This document shows, piece after piece, positions 23,430 through 29,597 of a stretch of DNA of 29,675 nucleotides (positions are counted from its first letter, which is position 1; each line of letters opens with the position of its first letter). This stretch comes from an uncultured Caryophanales bacterium. GTDB taxonomy: Bacteria; Bacillota_I; Bacilli_A; RFN20; CAG-826. The notes under the pieces were generated by a model that was not told the DNA's origin, made no database searches, and was given only the letters and a program-made list of their open reading frames with translations. The stretch is from NCBI GenBank assembly GCA_937902735.1, contig CALELS010000009.1:1-29675 (forward strand), written 5' to 3'. Position numbers and translations under genes: made by a program.

Positions 23430-24458
23430 ATGAAAATCAAAAATCTTTTATTATTAACTTTATTATCATCATCGTTAATTCTTGCTTCATGTAATAATTC
23501 TTCTACTGAGCCATCTTCTGAAGATGATTCTCATCAAAGTGAACCAGAAGAAAATCCACACGAAGAAGAAACTCCAATTGATGAAGATGAAGAAGAAGAA
23601 TCTGAGACCGCTACTTTAACTTCTATTAAGGTTGTAACACCTCCAACAAAAGTTAATTATTATATTGGTGAATCTTTAGATTTAACAGGTATAAAAGTTT
23701 CTGCCTATTATTCAGATAATTCTTCAAAAAGCCTATCACAAAGCCAATATTCTGTTACTGGTTTTAATTCTTCTAGTAAACAAATTCAGCAAAAAATTAC
23801 AGTTACTTATCAATCTTTGAAAGATTATTTCTACGTAAATATTATTGAGCAGGAAGAAGATGAAGATGAAGATGAACGCATCTTACTTGATTGTGGTTAT
23901 TATCAAGCACCTCTTCCTAAAAACGAAACAGCTTATCAATTAAAAACCACTTTATCTGCTGATAATACTTCATGGTCAAATAATTCTCTTAAAGTAGACT
24001 TACCAGATGATTTTAGATTCATCTATGGAAATAGCTATGATGATGGTGAACCAGGGCATGTAGCTCAACCAAAGTTTTATTCTAATGATGCCGGTGGACT
24101 TAAATTTGATCAAAGAAGTAAAGGTTTTCAATCAATGTTGTTTAATCACGAAGGTGCAAAACTAGAATTTAGAATTGGTATATCTCAAGTAAATAATGCA
24201 TCTGGTTCTCCTGAAAAAGGAAAAGATGTTTTTGACATATATTTCTTTAATAAACTTGGTGGTTATTTAGGAAAATACGCTCAAAAAGCTGAATCTTTTG
24301 ATTCTAAAACCACTGAAATCAAATTCTATATTACTGAAGATTACACATCAGAAATCGCTTATTTTGAACTAAGACAAATCTCATCATTATATAAAGGTAA
24401 CCAATGCTATAACTTTGGCATGGGTTATATAAACTTTAAATCCTGGGAAAGAATTTAA
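23430..24458 (+). CDS. Lipoprotein with acidic linker and bacterial Ig-like domain
   Basis: A 342-residue lipoprotein. The signal peptide ends LILASC (Cys21). An acidic, Ser/Glu/Asp-rich linker spans 22-60. Residues about 63-138 form a bacterial Ig-like domain (LTSIKVVTPPTKVNYYIGESLDLTGIKVSAYYSD, ending ITVTYQSLKDYFYVNI). A second acidic hinge EQEEDEDEDE is followed by a ~190-residue beta-rich C-terminal domain I cannot assign; its alternating aromatic/Gly pattern would fit a carbohydrate-binding or adhesion sandwich. No Shine-Dalgarno precedes the ATG; a TAAGAT -10-like hexamer (23418-23423) would put +1 on the ATG. It may also receive read-through from the feo operon. Confidence 0.72.
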   Translation: MKIKNLLLLTLLSSSLILASCNNSSTEPSSEDDSHQSEPEENPHEEETPIDEDEEEESETATLTSIKVVTPPTKVNYYIGESLDLTGIKVSAYYSDNSSKSLSQSQYSVTGFNSSSKQIQQKITVTYQSLKDYFYVNIIEQEEDEDEDERILLDCGYYQAPLPKNETAYQLKTTLSADNTSWSNNSLKVDLPDDFRFIYGNSYDDGEPGHVAQPKFYSNDAGGLKFDQRSKGFQSMLFNHEGAKLEFRIGISQVNNASGSPEKGKDVFDIYFFNKLGGYLGKYAQKAESFDSKTTEIKFYITEDYTSEIAYFELRQISSLYKGNQCYNFGMGYINFKSWERI

Positions 24459-24462
24459 TTTG

Positions 24463-24580
24463 TAAAATAAAAAGCTCTTAAGAGCTAATTATTACCAACC
24501 GAGACAGCCGTGTTTCTCGGATCGCTGAGATCCACCATTACTGGTGCGCCGTGGTCGAACGCTGACTTTCCACCTTTGGT
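24463..24580 (-). ncRNA. Orphan structured small RNA, about 118 nt, with own promoter and terminator
   Basis: The stretch is much richer in G and C than its surroundings and has no ORF. On the minus strand a consensus promoter places +1 at about 24580, and AGCTC-ttaa-GAGCT followed by TTTTTATTTT ends the transcript near 24463. Between them: a closing helix (T)TACCAA/TTGGTA(A) joining 24582-24576 with 24498-24492; an arm built of GTG/CAC and GTC/GAC; CACCA-GTAA-TGGTG with a GNRA tetraloop; GGATC-tcagc-GATCC; and CCGAGA/TCTCGG around a 10-nt loop. The last two helices compete for two C bases. CAGC in one loop can pair with GCUG in the next, a possible kissing interaction. The overall form is a four-armed, cloverleaf-sized RNA, but it has no tRNA T-loop or anticodon loop. 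I cannot match it to SRP RNA, 6S, 5S, tmRNA or RNase P. Confidence 0.68.
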
Positions 24581-24586
24581 AAACAA

Positions 24587-24615
24587 ATTATAAAATGAGA
24601 TTTATTGTTGTTCAA
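24587..24615 (-). promoter_or_regulatory. Promoter of the structured small RNA
   Basis: On the minus strand TTGAAC (24615-24610), a 17-nt spacer and TATAAT (24592-24587). The next 7 nt lead exactly to the start of the closing helix. The 110 bases further upstream (24616-24724) hold nothing I can identify. Confidence 0.72.
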
Positions 24616-24724
24616 TCTTTAAAGATATTTCAGTCACAAATTTTGAGATCCACATTATTTCAATTTGTATTAAATAGTTAATTTAATCTATCTAGACAGT
24701 TGCACTTGAATGGTAAATTCACCT

Positions 24725-24754
24725 AAATAAAAAAGAGATTAAATAATTAATCTC
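24725..24754 (-). terminator. Terminator of the tRNA-Ser / CAT-tRNA transcript
   Basis: On the minus strand GAGATTAA-ttat-TTAATCTC followed by TTTTTTATTT: a perfect 8-bp stem with a T-tract. Confidence 0.75.
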
Positions 24755-24765
24755 AATTAATCGAA

Positions 24766-24856
24766 TGGCGGAGATTTAGAGATTCGAACTCTAGCGGGGC
24801 TTGCACCCCCTAACGGTTTTCAAGACCATCCCCTTCAGCCACTTGGGTAAATCTCC
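24766..24856 (-). tRNA. tRNA-Ser (anticodon TGA)
   Basis: Acceptor GGAGATT/AATCTCC, anticodon stem ATGGT/ACCGT around CTTGAAA (anticodon TGA), a long variable arm (TAGGGGGTGCAAGCCCCGC region) typical of serine tRNAs, discriminator G and encoded CCA. Confidence 0.95.
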
Positions 24857-24863
24857 ATATTTC

Positions 24864-24939
24864 TGGTGGACGAAGTAGGATTTGAACCCACACTCAATCG
24901 GTTATGGGCCGACTGCTTTAACCGTTAAGCTATTCGTCC
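24864..24939 (-). tRNA. tRNA with CAT anticodon (Ile2 or Met), unusual C33
   Basis: Acceptor GGACGAA/TTCGTCC, D-arm GCTT/AAGC, anticodon stem GTCGG/CCGAT, loop CCCATAA (anticodon CAT), T-arm GTGGG-TTCAAAT-CCTAC, discriminator A and encoded CCA. The 1-72 pair is G-C and the anticodon stem lacks three G-C pairs, so it is not an initiator. The GGAC acceptor is like lysidine-modified tRNA-Ile2 of Bacilli. Position 33 reads C instead of the nearly universal U. Confidence 0.85.
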
Positions 24940-24949
24940 AGCAAGCAAT

Positions 24950-24978
24950 ATAATACTTATAAATACAATTTATCGCAA
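24950..24978 (-). promoter_or_regulatory. Promoter of the CAT-tRNA / tRNA-Ser transcript
   Basis: On the minus strand TTGCGA (24978-24973), a 17-nt spacer and TATTAT (24955-24950), about 11 nt before the first tRNA. Confidence 0.6.
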
Positions 24979-24989
24979 GCAAAAATTAC

Positions 24990-25018
24990 TTGAAAAGATA
25001 ATTCCTTAATAATTAAAT
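24990..25018 (+). promoter_or_regulatory. Promoter giving a leaderless metalloregulator mRNA
   Basis: TTGAAA (24990-24995), a 17-nt spacer and TTAAAT (25013-25018). Six bases later is the ATG at 25025, the predicted +1. Confidence 0.5.
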
Positions 25019-25024
25019 ATAAGC

Positions 25025-25387
25025 ATGGATAAAATTGAATCACGTGAAGACTATTTGGAAGCCATTTTATTTTTAATAAGAGATGGTAAGAATCCTAAAT
25101 CTATTGATGTAGCTCGTAGACTTAATTTTTCTAAACCTTCAGTGTCCATCGCAATGAAAAAACTTCGCGAAGAGAACCTTATCGTTATTGATGAGAAAGG
25201 TTTTATTTCTTTAACACCTTTAGGTGAAGAAGTCGCTAATAAGACACTTGAAAAGCACTTATTTTTAAAAGAACTATTCATTAAAGCAGGAGTAGATGAA
25301 TTAACTGCAGAAAACACTGCCTGTGGAATAGAACATCATATAAATGATGATACTTTTGAAAAAATACGAAAATTTTTAAATAAATAA
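25025..25387 (+). CDS. DtxR/MntR-family metal-dependent transcriptional regulator
   Basis: 120 residues: an N-terminal winged helix (about 7-66; KSIDVARRLNFSKPSVSIAMKKLREENLI is the HTH) and a dimerisation/metal helix region (67-120). Aligned with B. subtilis MntR, the metal ligands are Asp9, Glu12, His78, Glu103 and His104, but MntR's Glu99 is replaced by Cys100. Cys at this position is typical of the iron sensors DtxR/IdeR (Cys102). It lacks the C-terminal SH3/FeoA-like domain. It probably represses metal uptake when Fe(II) or Mn(II) is plentiful, and the feo operon 2 kb away is an obvious candidate target. There is no Shine-Dalgarno, and the ATG sits on the predicted +1. Confidence 0.88.
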   Translation: MDKIESREDYLEAILFLIRDGKNPKSIDVARRLNFSKPSVSIAMKKLREENLIVIDEKGFISLTPLGEEVANKTLEKHLFLKELFIKAGVDELTAENTACGIEHHINDDTFEKIRKFLNK

Positions 25388-25485
25388 CTAAATATTGCCA
25401 TCTATAAAAGAATTGAAAATTAAATATTATTTGATTTTCTATTGCTTTAGAGTAAAAATGTTTTTGTATTTTAGGAGGTTTAATT

Positions 25486-25764
25486 ATGACAAAAGAATTA
25501 AAAGGTACCTTAAGATTAGTTGCAAAAATCTTCATTATTGTTGAAGCAGTAATGACTTTCTATTTAATCTTCCCAGTTATTCTTGGTATTTTCGCTTATC
25601 GTTATGTTGATGATGATAACCAAGAACAAAACACCAGACTCGTTTGGGCTATCATTACTTTAATCTTAGTTAGCCGTGTTGCTGGTATTCTTATGCTTGT
25701 CGATACATTAGTTCCAACAAGTGACGAAGCTGTCGAAGCTAAAGAAGAAGAAAAAGCTGAATAA
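25486..25764 (+). CDS. Small two-TM membrane protein, unknown function
   Basis: 92 residues. TM helices at about 12-38 and 52-73 are joined by a short polar loop (RYVDDDNQEQNTR), and the tail is strongly acidic (DEAVEAKEEEKAE). A strong AGGAGG lies 7 nt before the ATG, and codon choice suggests good expression. I recognise no family. The reductase-like gene follows after 3 nt, so the two are probably one transcript. The 98-base gap before it shows no convincing promoter apart from a weak TTGATT / TAAAAA pair. Confidence 0.7.
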   Translation: MTKELKGTLRLVAKIFIIVEAVMTFYLIFPVILGIFAYRYVDDDNQEQNTRLVWAIITLILVSRVAGILMLVDTLVPTSDEAVEAKEEEKAE

Positions 25765-25767
25765 TTA

Positions 25768-26457
25768 ATGAAAAAAGTTCTTGTCTTAAATGGTTCTCCG
25801 AAAGCAAAATCGGACACCATGGTGGCTACATCATCTTTCATTAAGGCAATGCAAACATCCGCTGAATTTGATGTTGAAATAATCGATTTAATAAAATTAA
25901 ACATCAAACCTTGTCGCGGATGTTTCGCTTGTTGGGGAAGAAATGACGCTCATTGTATTCAAATAGATGATCAAAATGCTCTTCTAGATAAATACGTTAA
26001 TGCAGATATAATCATTTATTCTTTCCCTCTTTATTGCTATGCAATGCCATCACATGTAAAAGCTTTTGTTGATCGTCTTCTTCCTCTAGGAAAAATGGCA
26101 ATGAAAGAAATTGATGGAAGACTTCATCATGTTCCTCTTGTGGATATGTCGAAGAAGAAGATGATATTTATCATCGGAAGTGGCTTCCCGAATTTTGAAG
26201 GAAACTTCGAATCTATTAAATTAATGATTAAAGCCAAATTTGGTTCTAAATCAGAAATTATATGTGTAAGTGAAGCTCCAGCTTTTAATCAAGAAGAGGC
26301 TAAGCCAGTTACAATTCCATTATTGAAGAAGTTTGAATCTGCTGGTGAATATTTCTCAAAGAACATGGAGATAACTTACGAAATGAAAAAGGAGTTAGAA
26401 ACTCCTATGATTCCAAATGAGGAATATATCAAAATAGTAAATAGCCAAAGACACTAA
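25768..26457 (+). CDS. NAD(P)H-dependent FMN reductase-like flavoprotein
   Basis: A 229-residue flavodoxin-fold oxidoreductase. VLVLNGSPKAKSDT (4-17) is the FMN phosphate loop of the NADPH-dependent FMN reductase / iron-sulfur flavoprotein group; IKPCRGCFACW contributes three cysteines (Cys49, Cys52, Cys55), and YSFPLYCYAMPSHVKAFVDRL is the second FMN loop. The compact CxxCxxC after strand 2 is typical of flavin reductases of anaerobes; without the fourth cysteine I cannot claim an Fe-S cluster. It probably reduces quinones, nitro compounds or flavins in the cytoplasm. Translation may be coupled to the small membrane protein 3 nt upstream, since no strong Shine-Dalgarno is present. Confidence 0.82.
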   Translation: MKKVLVLNGSPKAKSDTMVATSSFIKAMQTSAEFDVEIIDLIKLNIKPCRGCFACWGRNDAHCIQIDDQNALLDKYVNADIIIYSFPLYCYAMPSHVKAFVDRLLPLGKMAMKEIDGRLHHVPLVDMSKKKMIFIIGSGFPNFEGNFESIKLMIKAKFGSKSEIICVSEAPAFNQEEAKPVTIPLLKKFESAGEYFSKNMEITYEMKKELETPMIPNEEYIKIVNSQRH

Positions 26458-26463
26458 AAGTTA

Positions 26464-27300
26464 TTATTTGATAAGGCCTACCAAGTAAGGTAAGGCCTTT
26501 TCAAATTCTGGACCATATAGAAGTCCATCAACTTTATCTTCTATTGTGTGTTTAATTGCTCTAACAACAAATTCATGTGCTTTATCAATTGCTTCATTAA
26601 GTTCATAACCAAGTGTAATAAGAGAAATTAGAGCACTTGAATATAAATCGCCTGTTCCATGTAGATAAGCGTCTATATAATCAAATTCCCTATAAGAAAC
26701 CCTTTTATTTTCACTAATGTAAGTCATTACACCAATCTTATTTGGATTAATTTTAATACCAGTAAGAATTACGTTTTTAGCCCCATTATCATGAAGTTTC
26801 ATTACCAAATCTTTATAGAATGAAAGTGGCTTAACTTCGGTTGGATAATCCACATTATTCATTAAACACGCTTCAGTAACATTAGGTTTAATATAATCAC
26901 CTAATGCACATAATTCTTTCATTTTGGATACATGTTCAAGAGTGAAACCAGGATATAGTTTTCCATTATCCGCCATCGCAGGATCTATATATACTAATGT
27001 ATTTTTTTCTTTTAACTTATTAATAATCTCTTTAACAATATCAACCTGTTTAGTGGTTAAGTAACCAGTATAAATTGCATCAAAATGATGATTGTATTTA
27101 TTCCATTTTTCAACAATTGAAAGTAAGTCTTCACTTAAATCTCTAAAAGTCCATGATTCATATTGTGTATGGTTAGATAAAATAGCAGTAGGAATCGCTA
27201 CACATTCAATTCCACATGCTGAAATAGTTGGTTGAGCAACTGTAAGGGAGCATCTACCTAAACAGGAATAATCTTGAATTGTTAATAATCTTTTTTGCAT
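26464..27300 (-). CDS. Pyridoxamine/pyridoxal kinase (PfkB/ribokinase superfamily)
   Basis: A 278-residue cytoplasmic kinase phosphorylating pyridoxal, pyridoxine or pyridoxamine for vitamin B6 salvage. TIQDYSCLGRCSLTVAQPTISACG (7-30) and PTAILSNHTQY (37-47) are the PdxK/PdxY substrate region; YIDPAMAD (104-111) is the family's D-P-(V/A)-M-x-D motif; HGTGDLYSSAL (214-224) contains the anion hole and catalytic base Asp218. Closest by motif to the PdxY-like pyridoxamine kinases of Bacillota. It is not part of an operon. The ATG at 27300 lies 6 nt after a -10 hexamer, so the mRNA should be leaderless. Its last codons form a stem-loop with the convergent gene. Confidence 0.9.
   Translation of the reverse strand: MQKRLLTIQDYSCLGRCSLTVAQPTISACGIECVAIPTAILSNHTQYESWTFRDLSEDLLSIVEKWNKYNHHFDAIYTGYLTTKQVDIVKEIINKLKEKNTLVYIDPAMADNGKLYPGFTLEHVSKMKELCALGDYIKPNVTEACLMNNVDYPTEVKPLSFYKDLVMKLHDNGAKNVILTGIKINPNKIGVMTYISENKRVSYREFDYIDAYLHGTGDLYSSALISLITLGYELNEAIDKAHEFVVRAIKHTIEDKVDGLLYGPEFEKALPYLVGLIK
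26473..26501. terminator. Stem-loop at the convergent gene ends, within the kinase gene
   Basis: AAGGCCTACC / GGTAAGGCCTT pair with one bulged base and a 6-nt loop, followed on the plus strand by TTTTC. It is probably the terminator of the flavoprotein gene, encoded within the kinase's last codons. The T-tract is short. Confidence 0.45.
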
Positions 27301-27306
27301 ACAAAA

Positions 27307-27335
27307 ATATTAGATTTAGGGAAACAATAATTCAA
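27307..27335 (-). promoter_or_regulatory. Promoter giving a leaderless kinase mRNA
   Basis: On the minus strand TTGAAT (27335-27330), a 17-nt spacer and TAATAT (27312-27307), then 6 nt to the ATG. In the rest of the 253-base gap (27336-27512) I see only AT-rich sequence and a small hairpin, TTCAA-tgagcg-TTGAA. Confidence 0.65.
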
Positions 27336-27512
27336 CAACTAATTTCAATTCTTATGTATGTGTTTCGTTTCTAATAATTTTTCATTCTACAACCCTGATA
27401 CATTCATTTTTTAAAAACAATCTTTTTTCAGTAAAAATGTATAAGTTGTTCGCGTTAACCTTAATCTACATTTAAAGTGTGTGCATTTGGGGCTTTACTT
27501 CAATGAGCGTTG

Positions 27513-27536
27513 AAAAAAAGCACCTTAAAGGTGCTT
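27513..27536 (-). terminator. Terminator of the minus-strand lipoprotein gene
   Basis: The palindrome AAGCACCTT-a-AAGGTGCTT is preceded on the plus strand by AAAAAA, which gives a T-tract on the minus strand. Confidence 0.75.
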
Positions 27537-27553
27537 AAGAATGAATTATTAAG

Positions 27554-28162
27554 TTATAAGCTGTTTAATCCATTAACAGCATTTGTCGATAGTTTATTTT
27601 CTTCTAACCAATTTTTATATAACTTTAAAACTCTAGGAGCTTCTAGTTTTATCAAAGTTCTAGTTATCGGTGCTTCTTCAAAATGTGTGAAGATAATTTT
27701 ACAATTATCATCTGTTGTGAAAAAGTTATAGTAAAGATATTCGCCCTCTTCGACTTCCTTAGCGGTTTTATTTCCGTCACCATATTTGGCGGTAAGACTA
27801 ATAGTTGCAACATCATCAGCTAACCATTTTTCGTCACCTTCTCTATCTGGTTTAGAACAAGAAGCAAAACTCATTGTTAGTCTAAAGTCGACTACATTTG
27901 TGTATAAATAAGTGTCACCAGGTTGCACTTTAACTTCATAATCCTTTCGCTCAACAGTTATATCAGAAGAAATATGGAACCCTTGTGGTCCATAATTTAA
28001 ATCAATAATTTCTAAAGTTGTATTATCATTTAAAACTACTGGTTTATCATCCAAACCCTTATAGAAATCATATATTTTTTCAAATTCACCTTTTGAGTTA
28101 CATGAAGTTAATAAAATACCGCCAACTGAAATAAACGTCGGAATTAACTTGTAAAGTTTCAT
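27554..28162 (-). CDS. Lipoprotein of unknown function
   Basis: A 202-residue lipoprotein with a signal peptide ending ILLTSC (Cys21). The mature part is acidic and beta-rich, with no cysteines except Cys101 and Cys148 (in FASCSKP and DDNCKI), which could form a disulfide outside the cell. I recognise no domain. It has a consensus-like promoter (28187-28215), an AGGGG Shine-Dalgarno 8 nt before the ATG and a clear terminator, so it is an independent, regulated unit. The neighbouring RhuM-family gene is on the same strand upstream but is separated by 141 bases. Confidence 0.65.
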   Translation of the reverse strand: MKLYKLIPTFISVGGILLTSCNSKGEFEKIYDFYKGLDDKPVVLNDNTTLEIIDLNYGPQGFHISSDITVERKDYEVKVQPGDTYLYTNVVDFRLTMSFASCSKPDREGDEKWLADDVATISLTAKYGDGNKTAKEVEEGEYLYYNFFTTDDNCKIIFTHFEEAPITRTLIKLEAPRVLKLYKNWLEENKLSTNAVNGLNSL

Positions 28163-28186
28163 AATAAATCCCCTTTTGTAATCTTT

Positions 28187-28215
28187 ATTTTAACAACAAT
28201 AGATTTCTACTACAA
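28187..28215 (-). promoter_or_regulatory. Promoter of the minus-strand lipoprotein gene
   Basis: On the minus strand TTGTAG (28215-28210), a 17-nt spacer and TAAAAT (28192-28187), about 18 nt before the start codon region. Confidence 0.5.
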
Positions 28216-28303
28216 GAATCACAAAGTATCAAAGCCACTCAAAAGAAGGTAAATTTTTAATATTTAAAGTAGAAAATAGATATAAACGTAATACATTACA
28301 TTA

Positions 28304-29335
28304 TTATTTTTTCTTTATATTTGGTATTTCTTCAATAGAAGCATTTTCTATATATAGATCGTAGTCAGATGTAATTTGTCTTTCTTGGATAATTCGATAT
28401 TTTTCAAATTCACTTAAAGCGAATTTTTCGGCCACTTCTCTTGAAACTTTACCAGGATTGTCCAAAACTTCTCGACCGTTAAATTGAAGCAATAAATCCA
28501 GTCTCTTAATGTAATCATTCATAGTTAAAGGGATATTTCTAGAAGCCATTTCTTCACCAAAATCAAGATACATTTCAACGAGTCTAGATAGTGAAGTCAA
28601 TTCGTCTTTTTCAAGATAGTTTTTAGCAACAACTACATCACTTCTATGAATTCTACCATTTGGAGCATAATTCCATGTTTTTAAACCCATATTTTCTTTA
28701 TTAGAGTCTGCTCTATTATAAATAATCTCTGGAGCAGTGTTGCCTGAGACTGCATAATGCAATTTATTTTGTACAGTTTTAAAGAACATTAAGGTTTGTT
28801 CCGCTTTAGAATCATAATCAATTGCTGTTACAAATAAATCTGTTACTTTTTGATATAGTCTGCGTTCGCTCAAGCGAATTAATCTAATTTCTTCAAGGAG
28901 CTCATCGTAATAATCTTTTGTTAAATAAGCGCCATTAGCTAGTCTAACGTTATCAAGAGCATATCCTTTAATTGTATATCTCTTTAAAATGTTAATCGCC
29001 CAATTACGAAACTCAGTTGCTTTAGAAGAATTCACTCTAAATCCAATCGCTATAATCATCTCTAAGGAATAAAATTTAACATCTCTTTCTACTTCCCTGT
29101 TACCTTCTTTTTGAACTATTCGAAAATTTCGAAAAGTTGACCTCTCATCCAATTCATTGGATGAAAATACTTCTCTAATATGATAATTGACTATATTTAC
29201 ACCTGTTTCAAATAAATCTGCTATAGATTTTTGAGTAAGCCAAATGTTATTGTCTTCAATTACAGAAGCAACGGTATTTTCTTTCGATTGATAAGTGAAT
29301 ATTAATGATTCAACGATTGCGATTTTATTTTTCAT
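28304..29335 (-). CDS. RhuM family (virulence-associated) protein
   Basis: A 343-residue protein with the typical RhuM layout. The N-terminal DNA-binding-like region is WLTQKSIADLFETGVNIVNYHIREVFSSNEL (about 32-63); RNFRIVQKEGNREVERDVKFYSLEMIIAIGFRVNSSKATEFRNWAINILKRYTIKGYALD (about 68-128) is the family's hallmark block, followed by a long helical C-terminal part. RhuM was first noted in a Salmonella pathogenicity island; molecular function is not established, and related genes often sit in mobile or defence regions. It lies 148 bases from tRNA-Arg, a typical island position. A consensus promoter and a five-codon micro-ORF precede it. No clear terminator is visible after it. Confidence 0.87.
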   Translation of the reverse strand: MKNKIAIVESLIFTYQSKENTVASVIEDNNIWLTQKSIADLFETGVNIVNYHIREVFSSNELDERSTFRNFRIVQKEGNREVERDVKFYSLEMIIAIGFRVNSSKATEFRNWAINILKRYTIKGYALDNVRLANGAYLTKDYYDELLEEIRLIRLSERRLYQKVTDLFVTAIDYDSKAEQTLMFFKTVQNKLHYAVSGNTAPEIIYNRADSNKENMGLKTWNYAPNGRIHRSDVVVAKNYLEKDELTSLSRLVEMYLDFGEEMASRNIPLTMNDYIKRLDLLLQFNGREVLDNPGKVSREVAEKFALSEFEKYRIIQERQITSDYDLYIENASIEEIPNIKKK

Positions 29336-29349
29336 GTTCTAGTTACCAT
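29332..29349 (-). CDS. Five-codon micro-ORF (MVTRT) overlapping the RhuM start
   Basis: An ATG at 29349, about 5 nt after the predicted +1, opens five codons whose TGA overlaps the RhuM ATG (ATGA). The main start has no strong Shine-Dalgarno, so re-initiation from the micro-ORF is possible. Whether it is translated is unknown. Confidence 0.3.
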   Translation of the reverse strand: MVTRT

Positions 29350-29360
29350 TTTGTATAGAT

Positions 29361-29389
29361 ATTATAAAATAATATACACGAACTTTCAA
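29361..29389 (-). promoter_or_regulatory. Promoter of the RhuM-family gene
   Basis: On the minus strand TTGAAA (29389-29384), a 17-nt spacer and TATAAT (29366-29361), with +1 about 20 nt before the main ATG. Confidence 0.75.
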
Positions 29390-29439
29390 TAAATTCGAAA
29401 GTTAAATTCAAAGTTTTTGCATACATTATTACGAGTTTT

Positions 29440-29469
29440 AAAATAAAAATAGTTAATAAATTATTAACT
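29440..29469 (-). terminator. Terminator of tRNA-Arg (TCT)
   Basis: On the minus strand AGTTAATA-att-TATTAACT followed by ATTTTTATTTT. Confidence 0.65.
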
Positions 29470-29482
29470 ACCTTAAAATCTA

Positions 29483-29559
<77 letters not shown>

Positions 29560-29568
29560 AGCGTAGTA

Positions 29569-29597
29569 ATAATATGAAAACTTATTAAAAAAATCAA
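29569..29597 (-). promoter_or_regulatory. Promoter of tRNA-Arg (TCT)
   Basis: On the minus strand TTGATT (29597-29592), a 17-nt spacer and TATTAT (29574-29569). Beyond it the window ends with the palindrome TTGACATTTTGTCAA (29659-29673), whose owner lies outside. Confidence 0.6.

Noticed and set aside
24463..24600. SRP RNA, 6S, 5S, tmRNA or tRNA as identity of the structured RNA
   Set aside because: No GGUCAGGUCCGGAAGG-type SRP domain, no tmRNA tRNA-like ends, no 5S conserved loops, no T-loop TTCRANY; only the size and a four-arm layout are shared.
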